This document shows positions 30,001 to 45,000 of a stretch of 64,000 nucleotides of DNA, piece by piece. Under the pieces are notes generated by a model. The model saw only the letters and a program-made list of their open reading frames with translations. It made no database searches and was not told the origin of the DNA. Origin of the DNA: Apostichopus japonicus (Eukaryota; Echinodermata; Holothuroidea; Aspidochirotida; Stichopodidae); the NCBI RefSeq assembly GCF_037975245.1, contig NC_092571.1, forward strand, positions 19,492,917-19,556,916, given 5' to 3'. Numbering within the stretch: the first letter of the stretch is position 1; every line of letters begins with the position of its first letter. Made by a program: the position numbers and the translations under genes.

Positions 30001-33000
30001 TAAAAGGAGATATTGTACCATCAGTAGTGGAATGAAAGGTAGTAGCTGCTGTAGATGACTCTGTAACAGTACTTTCTGTTGCAGTGGAATGTTCCTGAGT
30101 GGTTACTTCTGAACTTGCTGAAATCCCAGTGGAAAACACATCACTAGTTATAACCTCTGATGTTGATTCAGTTGTTTTTTCTTCCAAAGTTACTATAGTT
30201 GTTGTTGGATTGGTTGATGCATCTGTCCCTATTTCAACCTTGGTGGAACTTCCTTCACTTGTTGATGAAATGAGAGTACCTTGTTCAGTACTTTCTGCAG
30301 AAGAGGATGGTGTCTCAGTGGTGATGATTCCTTTGGTACTGGAGGCAACCTCCTGACTTATGTTTGTAAAAGGAGATATTGTACCATCAGTAGTGGAATG
30401 AAAGGTAGTAGCTGCTGTAGATGACTCTGTAACAGTACTTTCTGTTGCAGTGGAATGTTCCTGAGTGGTTACTTCTGAACTTGCTGAAACCCCAGTAGAA
30501 AACACATCACTAGTTATAACCTCTGATGTTGATTCAGGTGTTTTTTCTTCCAAAGTTACTATAGTTGTTGTTGGATTGGTTGATGCATCTGTCTCTATTT
30601 CAACTTTGGTGGAACTTCCTTCACTTGTTGATGAAATGAGAGTACCTTGTTCAGTACTTTCTGCAGAAGAGGATGGTGTCTCAGTGGTGATGATTCCTTT
30701 GGTACTGGAGGCAACCTCCTGACTTATGTTTGTAAAAGGAGATATTGTACCATCAGTAGTGGAATGAAAGGTAGTAGCTGCTGTAGATGACTCTGTAACA
30801 GTACTTTCTGTTGCAGTGGAATGTTCCTGAGTGGTTACTTCTGAACTTGCTGAAATCCCAGTAGAAAACATATCACTAGTTATAACCTCTGATGTTGATT
30901 CAGTTGTTTTTTCTTCCAAAGTTACTATAGTTGTTGTTGGTATGGTTGATGCATCTGTCTCTATTTCAACTTTGGTGGAACTTCCTTCACTTGTTGATGA
31001 AATGAGAATACCTTGTTCAGTACTTTCTGCAGAAGAGGATGGTGTCTCAGTGGTGATGATTCCTTTGGTACTGGAGGCAACCTCCTGACTTATGTTTGTA
31101 AAAGGAGATATTGTACCATCAGTAGTGGAATGAAAGGTAGTAGCTGCTGTAGATGACTCTGTAACAGTACTTTCTGTTGCAGTGGAATGTTCCTGAGTGA
31201 TTAGTTCTGAACTTGCTGAAATCCCAGTAGAAAACATATCACTAGTTATAACCTCTGATGTTGATTCAGGTGTTGTTTCTTCCAAAGTTACTACAGTTGT
31301 TGTTGGTATGGTTGGTGTCTCTATTTCAACTTTGGTGGAACTTCCTTCACTTGTTGATGAAATGAGAGTACCTTGTTCAGTACTTTCTGCAGAAGAGGAT
31401 GGTGTCTCAGTGGTGATGATTCCTTTGGTACTGGAGGCAACCTCCTGACTTATGTTTGTAAAAGGAGATATTGTACCATCAGTAGTGGAATGAAAGGTAG
31501 TAGCTGCTGTAGATGACTCTGTAACAGTACTTTCTGTTGCAGTGGAATGTTCCTGAGTGGTTACTTCTGAACTTGCTGAAATCCCAGTAGAAAACATATC
31601 ACTAGTTATAACCTCTGATGTTGATTCAGTTGTTTTTTCTTCCAAAGTTACTATACTTGTTGTTGGATTGGTTGATGCATCTGTCTCTATTTCAACTTTG
31701 GTGGAACTTCCTTCACTTGTTGATGAAATGAGAGTACCTTGTTCAGTACTTTCTGCAGAAGAGGATGGTGTCTCAGTGGTGATGATTCCTTTGGTACTGG
31801 AGGCAACCTCCTGACTTATGTTTGTAAAAGGAGATATTGTACCATCAGTAGTGGAATGAAAGGTAGTAGCTGCTGTAGATGACTCTGTAACAGTACTTTC
31901 TGTTGCAGTGGAATGTTCCTGAGTGGTTACTTCTGAACTTGCTGAAATCCCAGTGGAAAACACATCACTAGTTATAACCTCTGATGTTGATTCAGTTGTT
32001 TTTTCTTCCAAAGTTACTATAGTTGTTGTTGGATTGGTTGATGCATCTGTCCCTATTTCAACCTTGGTGGAACTTCCTTCACTTGTTGATGAAATGAGAA
32101 TACCTTGTTCAGTACTTTCTGCAGAAGAGGATGGTGTCTCAGTGGTGATGATTCCTTTGGTACTGGAGGCAACCTCCTGACTTATGTTTGTAGAAGGAGA
32201 TATTGTACCATCAGCAGTGGAATGAAAGGTAGTAGCTGCTGTAGATGGCTCTGTAACAGTACTTTCTGTTGCAGTGGAATGTTCATGAGAGGTTATTTCT
32301 GAACTTGCTGAAATCCCAGTAGAAAACACATCACTAGTTATAACCTCTGATGTTGATTCAGGTGTTGTTTCTTCCAAAGTTACTACAGTTGTTGTTGGAT
32401 TGGTTGATGCATCTGTCTCTATTTCCACTTTGGTGGAACTTCCATCACTTGTTGATGAAATGAGAGTACCTTGTTCAGTACTTTCTGCAGAAGAGGATGG
32501 TGTCTCAGTGGTGATGATTCCTTTGGTACTGGAGGCAACCTCCTGACTTATGTTTGTAAAAGGAGATATTGTACCATCAGTAGTGGAATGAAAGGTAGTA
32601 GCTGCTGTAGATGACTCTGTAACAGTACTTTCTGTTGCAGTGGAATGTTCCTGAGTGGTTACTTCTGAACTTGCTGAAACCCCAGTAGAAAACACATCAC
32701 TAGTTACAACCTCTGATGTTGATTCAGGTGTTTTTTCTTCCAAAGTTACTATAGTTGTTGTTGGATTGGTTGATGCATCTGTCCCTATTTCAACTTTGGT
32801 GGAACTTCCTTCACTTGTTGATGAAATGAGAGTACCTTGTTCAGTACTTTCTGCAGAAGAGGATGGTGTCTCAGTGGTGATGATTCCTTTGGTACTGGAG
32901 GCAACCTCCTGACTTATGTTTGTAAAAGGAGATATTGTACCATCAGTAGTGGAATGAAAGGTAGTAGCTGCTGTAGATGACTCTGTAACAGTACTTTCTG

Positions 33001-36000
33001 TTGCAGTGGAATGTTCCTGAGTGATTAGTTCTGAACTTGCTGAAATCCCAGTAGAAAACATATCACTAGTTATAACCTCTGATGTTGATTCAGGTGTTGT
33101 TTCTTCCAAAGTTACTACAGTTGTTGTTGGTATGGTTGGTGTCTCTATTTCAACTTTGGTGGAACTTCCTTCACTTGTTGATGAAATGAGAGTACCTTGT
33201 TCAGTACTTTCTGCAGAAGAGGATGGTGTCTCAGTGGTGATGATTCCTTTGGTACTGGAGGCAACCTCCTGACTTATGTTTGTAAAAGGAGATATTGTAC
33301 CATCAGTAGTGGAATGAAAGGTAGTAGCTGCTGTAGATGACTCTGTAACAGTACTTTCTGTTGCAGTGGAATGTTCCTGAGTGGTTACTTCTGAACTTGC
33401 TGAAATCCCAGTAGAAAACATATCACTAGTTATAACCTCTGATGTTGATTCAGTTGTTTTTTCTTCCAAAGTTACTATAGTTGTTGTTGGATTGGTTGAT
33501 GCATCTGTCTCTATTTCAACTTTGGTGGAACTTCCTTCACTTGTTGATGAAATGAGAATACCTTGTTCAGTCCTTTCTGCAGAAGAGGATGGTGTCTCAG
33601 TGGTGATGATTCCTTTGGTACTGGAGGCAACCTCCTGACTTATGTTTGTAAAAGGAGATATTGTACCATCAGTAGTGGAATGAAAGGTAGTAGCTGCTGT
33701 AGATGACTCTGTAACAGTACTTTCTGTTGCAGTGGAATGTTCCTGAGTGATTAGTTCTGAACTTGCTGAAATCCCAGTAGAAAACATATCACTAGTTATA
33801 ACCTCTGATGTTGATTCAGGTGTTGTTTCTTCCAAAGTTACTACAGTTGTTGTTGGTATGGTTGGTGTCTCTATTTCAACTTTGGTGGAACTTCCTTCAC
33901 TTGTTGATGAAATGAGAGTACCTTGTTCAGTACTTTCTGCAGAAGAGGATGGTGTCTCAGTGGTGATGATTCCTTTGGTACTGGAGGCAACCTCCTGACT
34001 TATGTTTGTAAAAGGAGATATTGTACCATCAGTAGTGGAATGAAAGGTAGTAGCTGCTGTAGATGACTCTGTAACAGTACTTTCTGTTGCAGTGGAATGT
34101 TCCTGAGTGGTTACTTCTGAACTTGCTGAAATCCCAGTAGAAAACATATCACTAGTTATAACCTCTGATGTTGATTCAGTTGTTTTTTCTTCCAAAGTTA
34201 CTATAGTTGTTGTTGGATTGGTTGATGCATCTGTCTCTATTTCAACTTTGGTGGAACTTCCTTCACTTGTTGATGAAATGAGAATACCTTGTTCAGTACT
34301 TTCTGCAGAAGAGGATGGTGTCTCAGTGGTGATGATTCCTTTGGTACTGGAGGCAACCTCCTGACTTATGTTTGTAAAAGGAGATATTGTACCATCAGTA
34401 GTGGAATGAAAGGTAGTAGCTGCTGTAGATGACTCTGTAAAAGTACTTTCTGTTGCAGTGGAACGTTCCTGAGTGGTTACTTCTGAACTTGCTGAAATCC
34501 CAGTAGAAAACACATCACTAGTTATAACCTCTGATTTTGATTCAGTTGTTTTTTCTTCCAAAGTTACTATAGTTGTTGTTGGATTGGTTGATGCATCTGT
34601 CTCTATTTCAACTTTGGTGGAACTTCCTTCACTTGTTGATGAAATGAGAGTACCTTGTTCAGTACTTTCTGCAGAAGAGGATGGTGTCTCAGTGGTGATG
34701 ATTCCTTTGGTACTGGAGGCAACCTCCTGACTTATGTTTGTAAAAGGAGATATTGTACCATCAGTAGTGGAATGAAAGGTAGTAGCTGCTGTAGATGACT
34801 CTGTAACAGTACTTTCTGTTGCAGTGGAATGTTCCTGAGTGGTTACTTCTGAACTTGCTGAAATCCCAGTAGAAAACACATCACTAGTTATAACCTCTGA
34901 TGTTGATTCAGTTGTTTTTTCTTCCAAAGTTACTATAGTTGTTGTTGGATTGGTTGATGCATCTGTCTCTATTTCAACTTTGGTGGAACTTCCTTCACTT
35001 GTTGATGAAATGAGAGTACCTTGTTCAGTACTTTCTGCAGAAGAGGATGGTGTCTCAGTGGTGATTATTCCTTTGGTACTGGAGGCAACCTCCTGACTTA
35101 TGTTTGTAAAAGGAGATATTGTACCATCAGTAGTGGAATGAAAGGTAGTAGCTGCTGTAGATGACTCTGTAACAGTACTTTCTGTTGCAGTGGAATGTTC
35201 CTGAGTGATTACTTCTGAACTTGCTGAAATCCCAGTAGAAAACACATCACTAGTTATAACCTCTGATGTTGATTCAGTTGTTTTTTCTTCCAAAGTTACT
35301 ATAGTTGTTGTTGGATTGGTTGATGCATCTGTCTCTATTTCAACTTTGGTGGAACTTCCTTCACTTGTTGATGAAATGAGAGTACCTTGTTCAGTACTTT
35401 CTGCAGAAGAGGATGGTGTCTCAGTGGTGATGATTCCTTTGGTACTGGAGGCAACCTCCTGACTTATGTTTGTAAAAGGAGATATTGTACCATCAGTAGT
35501 GGAATGAAAGGTAGTAGCTGCTGTAGATGACTCTGTAACAGTACTTTCTGTTGCAGTGGAATGTTCCTGAGTGATTAGTTCTGAACTTGCTGAAATCCCA
35601 GTAGAAAACATATCACTAGTTATAACCTCTGATGTTGATTCAGGTGTTGTTTCTTCCAAAGTTACTACAGTTGTTGTTGGTATGGTTGGTGTCTCTATTT
35701 CAACTTTGGTGGAACTTCCTTCACTTGTTGATGAAATGAGAGTACCTTGTTCAGTACTTTCTGCAGAAGAGGATGGTGTCTCAGTGGTGATGATTCCTTT
35801 GGTACTGGAGGCAACCTCCTGACTTATGTTTGTAAAAGGAGATATTGTACCATCAGTAGTGGAATGAAAGGTAGTAGCTGCTGTAGATGACTCTGTAACA
35901 GTACTTTCTGTTGCAGTGGAATGTTCCTGAGTGGTTACTTCTGAACTTGCTGAAATCCCAGTAGAAAACATATCACTAGTTATAACCTCTGATGTTGATT

Positions 36001-39000
36001 CAGTTGTTTTTTCTTCCAAAGTTACTATAGTTGTTGTTGGATTGGTTGATGCATCTGTCTCTATTTCAACTTTGGTGGAACTTCCTTCACTTGTTGATGA
36101 AATGAGAATACCTTGTTCAGTCCTTTCTGCAGAAGAGGATGGTGTCTCAGTGGTGATGATTCCTTTGGTACTGGAGGCAACCTCCTGACTTATGTTTGTA
36201 AAAGGAGATATTGTACCATCAGTAGTGGAATGAAAGGTAGTAGCTGCTGTAGATGACTCTGTAACAGTACTTTCTGTTGCAGTGGAATGTTCCTGAGTGA
36301 TTAGTTCTGAACTTGCTGAAATCCCAGTAGAAAACATATCACTAGTTATAACCTCTGATGTTGATTCAGGTGTTGTTTCTTCCAAAGTTACTACAGTTGT
36401 TGTTGGTATGGTTGGTGTCTCTATTTCAACTTTGGTGGAACTTCCTTCACTTGTTGATGAAATGAGAGTACCTTGTTCAGTACTTTCTGCAGAAGAGGAT
36501 GGTGTCTCAGTGGTGATGATTCTTTTCATACTGGAGGCAACCTCCTGACTTATGTTTGTAAAAGGAGATATTGTACCATCAGTAGTGGAATGAAAGGTAG
36601 TAGCTGCTGTAGATGACTCTGTAACAGTACTTTCTGTTGCAGTGGAATGTTCCTGAGTGGTTACTTCTGAACTTGCTGAAATCCCAGTAGAAAACACATC
36701 ACTAGTTATAACCTCTGATGTTGATTCAGGTGTTGTTTCTTCCAAAGTTACTACAGTTGTTGTTGGTATGGTTGATGCATCTGTCTCTATTTCCACTTTG
36801 GTGGAACTTCCTTGACTTGTTGATGAAATTAGAGTACCTTGTTCAGTACTTTCTGCAGAAGAGGATGGTGTCTCAGTGGTGATGATTCCTTTGGTACTAG
36901 AGGCAACCTCCTGACTTATGTTTGTAAAAGAAGATATTGTACCATCAGTAGTGGAATGAAAGGTAGTAGCTGCTGTAGATGACTCTGTAACAGTACTTTC
37001 TGTTGCAGTGGAATGTTCCTGAGTGGTTACTTCTGAACTTGCTGAAATCCCAGTAGAAAACACATCACTAGTTATAACCTCTGATGTTGATTCACTTGTT
37101 TTTTCTTCCAAAGTTACTATAGTTGTTGTTGGATTGGTTGATGCATCTGTCTCTATTTCAACTTTGGTGGAACTTCCTTCACTTGTTGATGAAATGAGAG
37201 TACCTTGTTCAGTACTTTCTGCAGAAGAGGATGGTGTCTCAGTGGTGATGATTCTTTTCATACTGGAGGCAACCTCCTGACTTATGTTTGTAAAAGGAGA
37301 TATTGTACCATCAGTAGTGGAATGAAAGGTAGTAGCTGCTGTAGATGACTCTGTAAAAGTACTTTCTGTTGCAGTGGAACGTTCCTGAGTGGTTACTTCT
37401 GAACTTGCTGAAATCCCAGTAGAAAACACATCACTAGTTATAACCTCTGATTTTGATTCAGTTGTTTTTTCTTCCAAAGTTACTATAGTTGTTGTTGGAT
37501 TGGTTGATGCATCTGTCTCTATTTCAACTTTGGTGGAACTTCCTTCACTTGTTGATGAAATGAGAGTACCTTGTTCAGTACTTTCTGCAGAAGAGGATTG
37601 TGTCTCAGTGGTGATGATTCCTTTGGTACTGGAGGCAACCTCCTGACTTATGTTTGTAAAAGGAGATATTGTACCATCAGTAGTGGAATGAAAGGTAGTA
37701 GCTGCTGTAGATGACTCTGTAACAGTACTTTCTGTTGCAGTGGAATGTTCCTGAGTGGTTACTTCTGAACTTGCTGAAATCCCAGTAGAAAACACATCAC
37801 TAGTTATAACCTCTGATGTTGATTCAGTTGTTTTTTCTTCCAAAGTTACTATAGTTGTTGTTGGATTGGTTGATGCATCTGTCTCTATTTCAACTTTGGT
37901 GGAACTTCCTTCACTTGTTGATGAAATGAGAGTACCTTGTTCAGTACTTTCTGCAGAAGAGGATGGTGTCTCAGTGGTGATTATTCCTTTGGTACTGGAG
38001 GCAACCTCCTGACTTATGTTTGTAAAAGGAGATATTGTACCATCAGTAGTGGAATGAAAGGTAGTAGCTGCTGTAGATGACTCTGTAACAGTACTTTCTG
38101 TTGCAGTGGAATGTTCCTGAGTGATTACTTCTGAACTTGCTGAAATCCCAGTAGAAAACACATCACTAGTTATAACCTCTGATGTTGATTCAGTTGTTTT
38201 TTCTTCCAAAGTTACTATAGTTGTTGTTGGATTGGTTGATGCATCTGTCTCTATTTCAACTTTGGTGGAACTTCCTTCACTTGTTGATGAAATGAGAGTA
38301 CCTTGTTCAGTACTTTCTGCAGAAGAGGATGGTGTCTCAGTGGTGATGATTCCTTTGGTACTGGAGGCAACCTCCTGACTTATGTTTGTAAAAGGAGATA
38401 TTGTACCATCAGTAGTGGAATGAAAGGTAGTAGCTGCTGTAGATGACTCTGTAACAGTACTTTCTGTTGCAGTGGAATGTTCCTGAGTGATTAGTTCTGA
38501 ACTTGCTGAAATCCCAGTAGAAAACATATCACTAGTTATAACCTCTGATGTTGATTCAGGTGTTGTTTCTTCCAAAGTTACTACAGTTGTTGTTGGTATG
38601 GTTGGTGTCTCTATTTCAACTTTGGTGGAACTTCCTTCACTTGTTGATGAAATGAGAATACCTTGTTCAGTACTTTCTGCAGAAGAGGATGGTGTCTCAG
38701 TGGTGATGATTCCTTTGGTACTGGAGGCAACCTCCTGACTTATGTTTGTAAAAGGAGATATTGTACCATCAGTAGTGGAATGAAAGGTAGTAGCTGCTGT
38801 AGATGACTCTGTAACAGTACTTTCTGTTGCAGTGGAACGTTCCTGAGTGGTTACTTCTGAACTTGCTGAAATCCCAGTAGAAAACACATCACTAGTTATA
38901 ACCTCTGATGTTGATTCAGTTGTTTTTTCTTCCAAAGTTACTACAGTTGTTGTTGGATTGGTTGATGCATCTGTCTCTATTTCAACTTTGGTGGAACTTC

Positions 39001-42000
39001 CTTCACTTGTTGATGAAATGAGAGTACCTTGTTCAGTACTTTCTGCAGAAGAGGATGGTGTCTCAGTGGTGATGATTCCTTTGGTACTGGAGGCAACCTC
39101 CTGACTTATGTTTGTAAAAGGAGATATTGTACCATCAGTAGTGGAATGAAAGGTAGTAGCTGCTGTAGATGACTCTGTAACAGTACTTTCTGTTGCAGTG
39201 GAATGTTCCTGAGTGATTAGTTCTGAACTTGCTGAAATCCCAGTAGAAAACATATCACTAGTTATAACCTCTGATGTTGATTCAGGTGTTGTTTCTTCCA
39301 AAGTTACTACAGTTGTTGTTGGTATGGTTGGTGTCTCTATTTCAACTTTGGTGGAACTTCCTTCACTTGTTGATGAAATGAGAATACCTTGTTCAGTACT
39401 TTCTGCAGAAGAGGATGGTGTCTCAGTGGTGATGATTCCTTTGGTACTGGAGGCAACCTCCTGACTTATGTTTGTAAAAGGAGATATTGTACCATCAGTA
39501 GTGGAATGAAAGGTAGTAGCTGCTGTAGATGACTCTGTAACAGTACTTTCTGTTGCAGTGGAACGTTCCTGAGTGGTTACTTCTGAACTTGCTGAAATCC
39601 CAGTAGAAAACACATCACTAGTTATAACCTCTGATGTTGATTCAGTTGTTTTTTCTTCCAAAGTTACTACAGTTGTTGTTGGATTGGTTGATGCATCTGT
39701 CTCTATTTCAACTTTGGTGGAACTTCCTTCACTTGTTGATGAAATGAGAATACCTTGTTCAGTACTTTCTGCAGAAGAGGATGGTGTCTCAGTGGTGATT
39801 ATTCCTTTGGTACTGGAGGCAACCTCCTGACTTATGTTTGTAAAAGGAGATATTGTACCATCAGTAGTGGAATGAAAGGTAGTAGCTGCTGTAGATGACT
39901 CTGTAACAGTACTTTCTGTTGCAGTGGAACGTTCCTGAGTGGTTACTTCTGAACTTGCTGAAATCCCAGTAGAAAACACATCACTAGTTATAACCTCTGA
40001 TTTTGATTCAGTTGTTTTTTCTTCCAAAGTTACTATAGTTGTTGTTGGATTGGTTGATGCATCTGTCTCTATTTCAACTTTGGTGGAAATTCCTTCACTT
40101 GTTGATGAAATGAGAGTACCTTGTTCAGTACTTTCTGCAGAAGAGGATGGTGTCTCAGTGGTGATTATTCCTTTGGTACTGGAGGCAACCTCCTGACTTA
40201 TGTTTGTAAAAGGAGATATTGTACCATCAGTAGTGGAATGAAAGGTAGTAGCTGCTGTAGATGACTCTGTAACAGTACTTTCTGTTGCAGTGGAATGTTC
40301 CTGAGTGATTAGTTCTGAACTTGCTGAAATCCCAGTAGAAAACATATCACTAGTTATAACCTCTGATGTTGATTCAGGTGTTTTTTCTTCCAAAGTTACT
40401 ACAGTTGTTGTTGGTATGGTTGGTGTCTCTATTTCAACTTTGGTGGAACTTCCTTCACTTGTTGATGAAATGAGAGTACCTTGTTCAGTACTTTCTGCAG
40501 AAGAGGATGGTGTCTCAGTGGTGATGATTCCTTTGGTACTGGAGGCAACCTCCTGACTTATGTTTGTAAAAGGAGATATTGTACCATCAGTAGTGGAATG
40601 AAAGGTAGTAGCTGCTGTAGATGACTCTGTAACAGTACTTTCTGTTGCAGTGGAATGTTCCTGAGTGGTTACTTCTGAACTTGCTGAAATCCCAGTAGAA
40701 AACATATCACTAGTTATAACCTCTGATGTTGATTCAGTTGTTTTTTCTTCCAAAGTTACTATAGTTGTTGTTGGATTGGTTGATGCATCTGTCTCTATTT
40801 CAACTTTGGTGGAACTTCCTTCACTTGTTGATGAAATGAGAATACCTTGTTCAGTACTTTCTGCAGAAGAGGATGGTGTCTCAGTGGTGATGATTCCTTT
40901 GGTACTGGAGGCAACCTCCTGACTTATGTTTGTAAAAGGAGATATTGTACCATCAGTAGTGGAATGAAAGGTAGTAGCTGCTGTAGATGACTCTGTAAAA
41001 TTACTTTCTGTTGCAGTGGAACGTTCCTGAGTGGTTACTTCTGAACTTGCTGAAATCCCAGTAGAAAACACATCACTAGTTATAACCTCTGATTTTGATT
41101 CAGTTGTTTTTTCTTCCAAAGTTACTATAGTTGTTGTTGGATTGGTTGATGCATCTGTCTCTATTTCAACTTTGGTGGAACTTCCTTCACTTGTTGATGA
41201 AATGAGAATACCTTGTTCAGTACTTTCTGCAGAAGAGGATGGTGTCTCAGTGGTGATGATTCCTTTGGTACTGGAGGCAACCTCCTGACTTATGTTTGTA
41301 AAAGGAGATATTGTACCATCAGTAGTGGAATGAAAGGTAGTAGCTGCTGTAGATGACTCTGTAACAGTACTTTCTGTTGCAGTGGAACGTTCCTGAGTGG
41401 TTACTTCTGAACTTGCTGAAATCCCAGTAGAAAACACATCACTAGTTATAACCTCTGATTTTGATTCAGTTGTTTTTTCTTCCAAAGTTACTATAGTTGT
41501 TGTTGGATTGGTTGATGCATCTGTCTCTATTTCAACTTTGGTGGAAATTCCTTCACTTGTTGATGAAATGAGAGTACCTTGTTCAGTACTTTCTGCAGAA
41601 GAGGATGGTGTCTCAGTGGTGATTATTCCTTTGGTACTGGAGGCAACCTCCTGACTTATGTTTGTAAAAGGAGATATTGTACCATCAGTAGTGGAATGAA
41701 AGGTAGTAGCTGCTGTAGATGACTCTGTAACAGTACTTTCTGTTGCAGTGGAATGTTCCTGAGTGATTAGTTCTGAACTTGCTGAAATCCCAGTAGAAAA
41801 CATATCACTAGTTATAACCTCTGATGTTGATTCAGGTGTTTTTTCTTCCAAAGTTACTACAGTTGTTGTTGGTATGGTTGGTGTCTCTATTTCAACTTTG
41901 GTGGAACTTCCTTCACTTGTTGATGAAATGAGAGTACCTTGTTCAGTACTTTCTGCAGAAGAGGATGGTGTCTCAGTGGTGATGATTCCTTTGGTACTGG

Positions 42001-45000
42001 AGGCAACCTCCTGACTTATGTTTGTAAAAGGAGATATTGTACCATCAGTAGTGGAATGAAAGGTAGTAGCTGCTGTAGATGACTCTGTAACAGTACTTTC
42101 TGTTGCAGTGGAATGTTCCTGAGTGGTTACTTCTGAACTTGCTGAAATCCCAGTAGAAAACATATCACTAGTTATAACCTCTGATGTTGATTCAGTTGTT
42201 TTTTCTTCCAAAGTTACTATAGTTGTTGTTGGATTGGTTGATGCATCTGTCTCTATTTCAACTTTGGTGGAACTTCCTTCACTTGTTGATGAAATGAGAA
42301 TACCTTGTTCAGTACTTTCTGCAGAAGAGGATGGTGTCTCAGTGGTGATGATTCCTTTGGTACTGGAGGCAACCTCCTGACTTATGTTTGTAAAAGGAGA
42401 TATTGTACCATCAGTAGTGGAATGAAAGGTAGTAGCTGCTGTAGATGACTCTGTAAAATTACTTTCTGTTGCAGTGGAACGTTCCTGAGTGGTTACTTCT
42501 GAACTTGCTGAAATCCCAGTAGAAAACACATCACTAGTTATAACCTCTGATTTTGATTCAGTTGTTTTTTCTTCCAAAGTTACTATAGTTGTTGTTGGAT
42601 TGGTTGATGCATCTGTCTCTATTTCAACTTTGGTGGAACTTCCTTCACTTGTTGATGAAATGAGAATACCTTGTTCAGTACTTTCTGCAGAAGAGGATGG
42701 TGTCTCAGTGGTGATGATTCCTTTGGTACTGGAGGCAACCTCCTGACTTATGTTTGTAAAAGGAGATATTGTACCATCAGTAGTGGAATGAAAGGTAGTA
42801 GCTGCTGTAGATGACTCTGTAACAGTACTTTCTGTTGCAGTGGAATGTTCCTGAGTGGTTACTTCTGAACTTGCTGAAATCCCAGTAGAAAACACATCAC
42901 TAGTTATATTTTCTGATGTTGATTCAGTTGTTTTTTCTTCCAAAGTTACTATAGTTGTTGTTGGATTGGTTGATGCATCTGTCTCTATTTCAACTTTGGT
43001 GGAACTTCCTTCACTTGTTGATGAAATGAGAGTACCTTGTTCAGTACTTTCTGCAGAAGAGGATGGTGTCTCAGTGGTGATGATTCCTTTGGTACTGGAG
43101 GCAACCTCCTGACTTATGTTTGTAAAAGGAGATATTGTACCATCAGTAGTGGAATGAAAGGTAGTAGCTGCTGTAGATGACTCTGTAACAGTACTTTCTG
43201 TTGCAGTGGAATGTTCCTGAGTGATTACTTCTGAACTTGCTGAAATCCCAGTAGAAAACACATCACTAGTTATAACCTCTGATGTTGATTCAGTTGTTTT
43301 TTCTTCCAAAGTTACTACAGTTGTTGTTGGATTGGTTGATGCATCTGTCCCTATTTCAACTTTGGTGGAACTTCCTTCACTTGTTGATGAAATGAGAGTA
43401 CCTTGTTCAGTACTTTCTGCAGAAGAGGATGGTGTCTCAGTGGTGATGATTCCTTTGGTACTGGAGGCAACCTCCTGACTTATGTTTGTAAAAGGAGATA
43501 TTGTACCATCAGTAGTGGAATGAAAGGTAGTAGCTGCTGTAGATGACTCTGTAACAGTACTTTCTGTTGCAGTGGAATGTTCCTGAGTGATTAGTTCTGA
43601 ACTTGCTGAAATCCCAGTAGAAAACATATCACTAGTTATAACCTCTGATGTTGATTCAGGTGTTGTTTCTTCCAAAGTTACTACAGTTGTTGTTGGTATG
43701 GTTGGTGTCTCTATTTCAACTTTGGTGGAACTTCCTTCACTTGTTGATGAAATGAGAGTACCTTGTTCAGTACTTTCTGCAGAAGAGGATGGTGTCTCAG
43801 TGGTGATGATTCCTTTGGTACTGGAGGCAACCTCCTGACTTATGTTTGTAAAAGGAGATATTGTACCATCAGTAGTGGAATGAAAGGTAGTAGCTGCTGT
43901 AGATGACTCTGTAACAGTACTTTCTGTTGCAGTGGAATGTTCCTGAGTGGTTACTTCTGAACTTGCTGAAATCCCAGTAGAAAACATATCACTAGTTATA
44001 ACCTCTGATGTTGATTCAGTTGTTTTTTCTTCCAAAGTTACTATAGTTGTTGTTGGATTGGTTGATGCATCTGTCTCTATTTCAACTTTGGTGGAACTTC
44101 CTTCACTTGTTGATGAAATGAGAATACCTTGTTCAGTACTTTCTGCAGAAGAGGATGGTGTCTCAGTGGTGATGATTCCTTTGGTACTGGAGGCAACCTC
44201 CTGACTTATGTTTGTAAAAGGAGATATTGTACCATCAGTAGTGGAATGAAAGGTAGTAGCTGCTGTAGATGACTCTGTAACAGTACTTTCTGTTGCAGTG
44301 GAATGTTCCTGAGTGATTAGTTCTGAACTTGCTGAAATCCCAGTAGAAAACATATCACTAGTTATAACCTCTGATGTTGATTCAGGTGTTGTTTCTTCCA
44401 AAGTTACTACAGTTGTTGTTGGTATGGTTGGTGTCTCTATTTCAACTTTGGTGGAACTTCCTTCACTTGTTGATGAAATGAGAGTACCTTGTTCAGTACT
44501 TTCTGCAGAAGAGGATGGTGTCTCAGTGGTGATGATTCCTTTGGTACTGGAGGCAACCTCCTGACTTATGTTTGTAAAAGGAGATATTGTACCATCAGTA
44601 GTGGAATGAAAGGTAGTAGCTGCTGTAGATGACTCTGTAACAGTACTTTCTGTTGCAGTGGAATGTTCCTGAGTGGTTACTTCTGAACTTGCTGAAATCC
44701 CAGTAGAAAACATATCACTAGTTATAACCTCTGATGTTGATTCAGTTGTTTTTTCTTCCAAAGTTACTACAGTTGTTGTTGGATTGGTTGATGCATCTGT
44801 CTCTATTTCAACTTTGGTGGAACTTCCTTCACTTGTTGATGAAATGAGAATACCTTGTTCAGTACTTTCTGCAGAAGAGGATGGTGTCTCAGTGGTGATG
44901 ATTCCTTTGGTACTGGAGGCAACCTCCTGACTTATGTTTGTAAAAGGAGATATTGTACCATCAGTAGTGGAATGAAAGGTAGTAGCTGCTGTAGATGACT

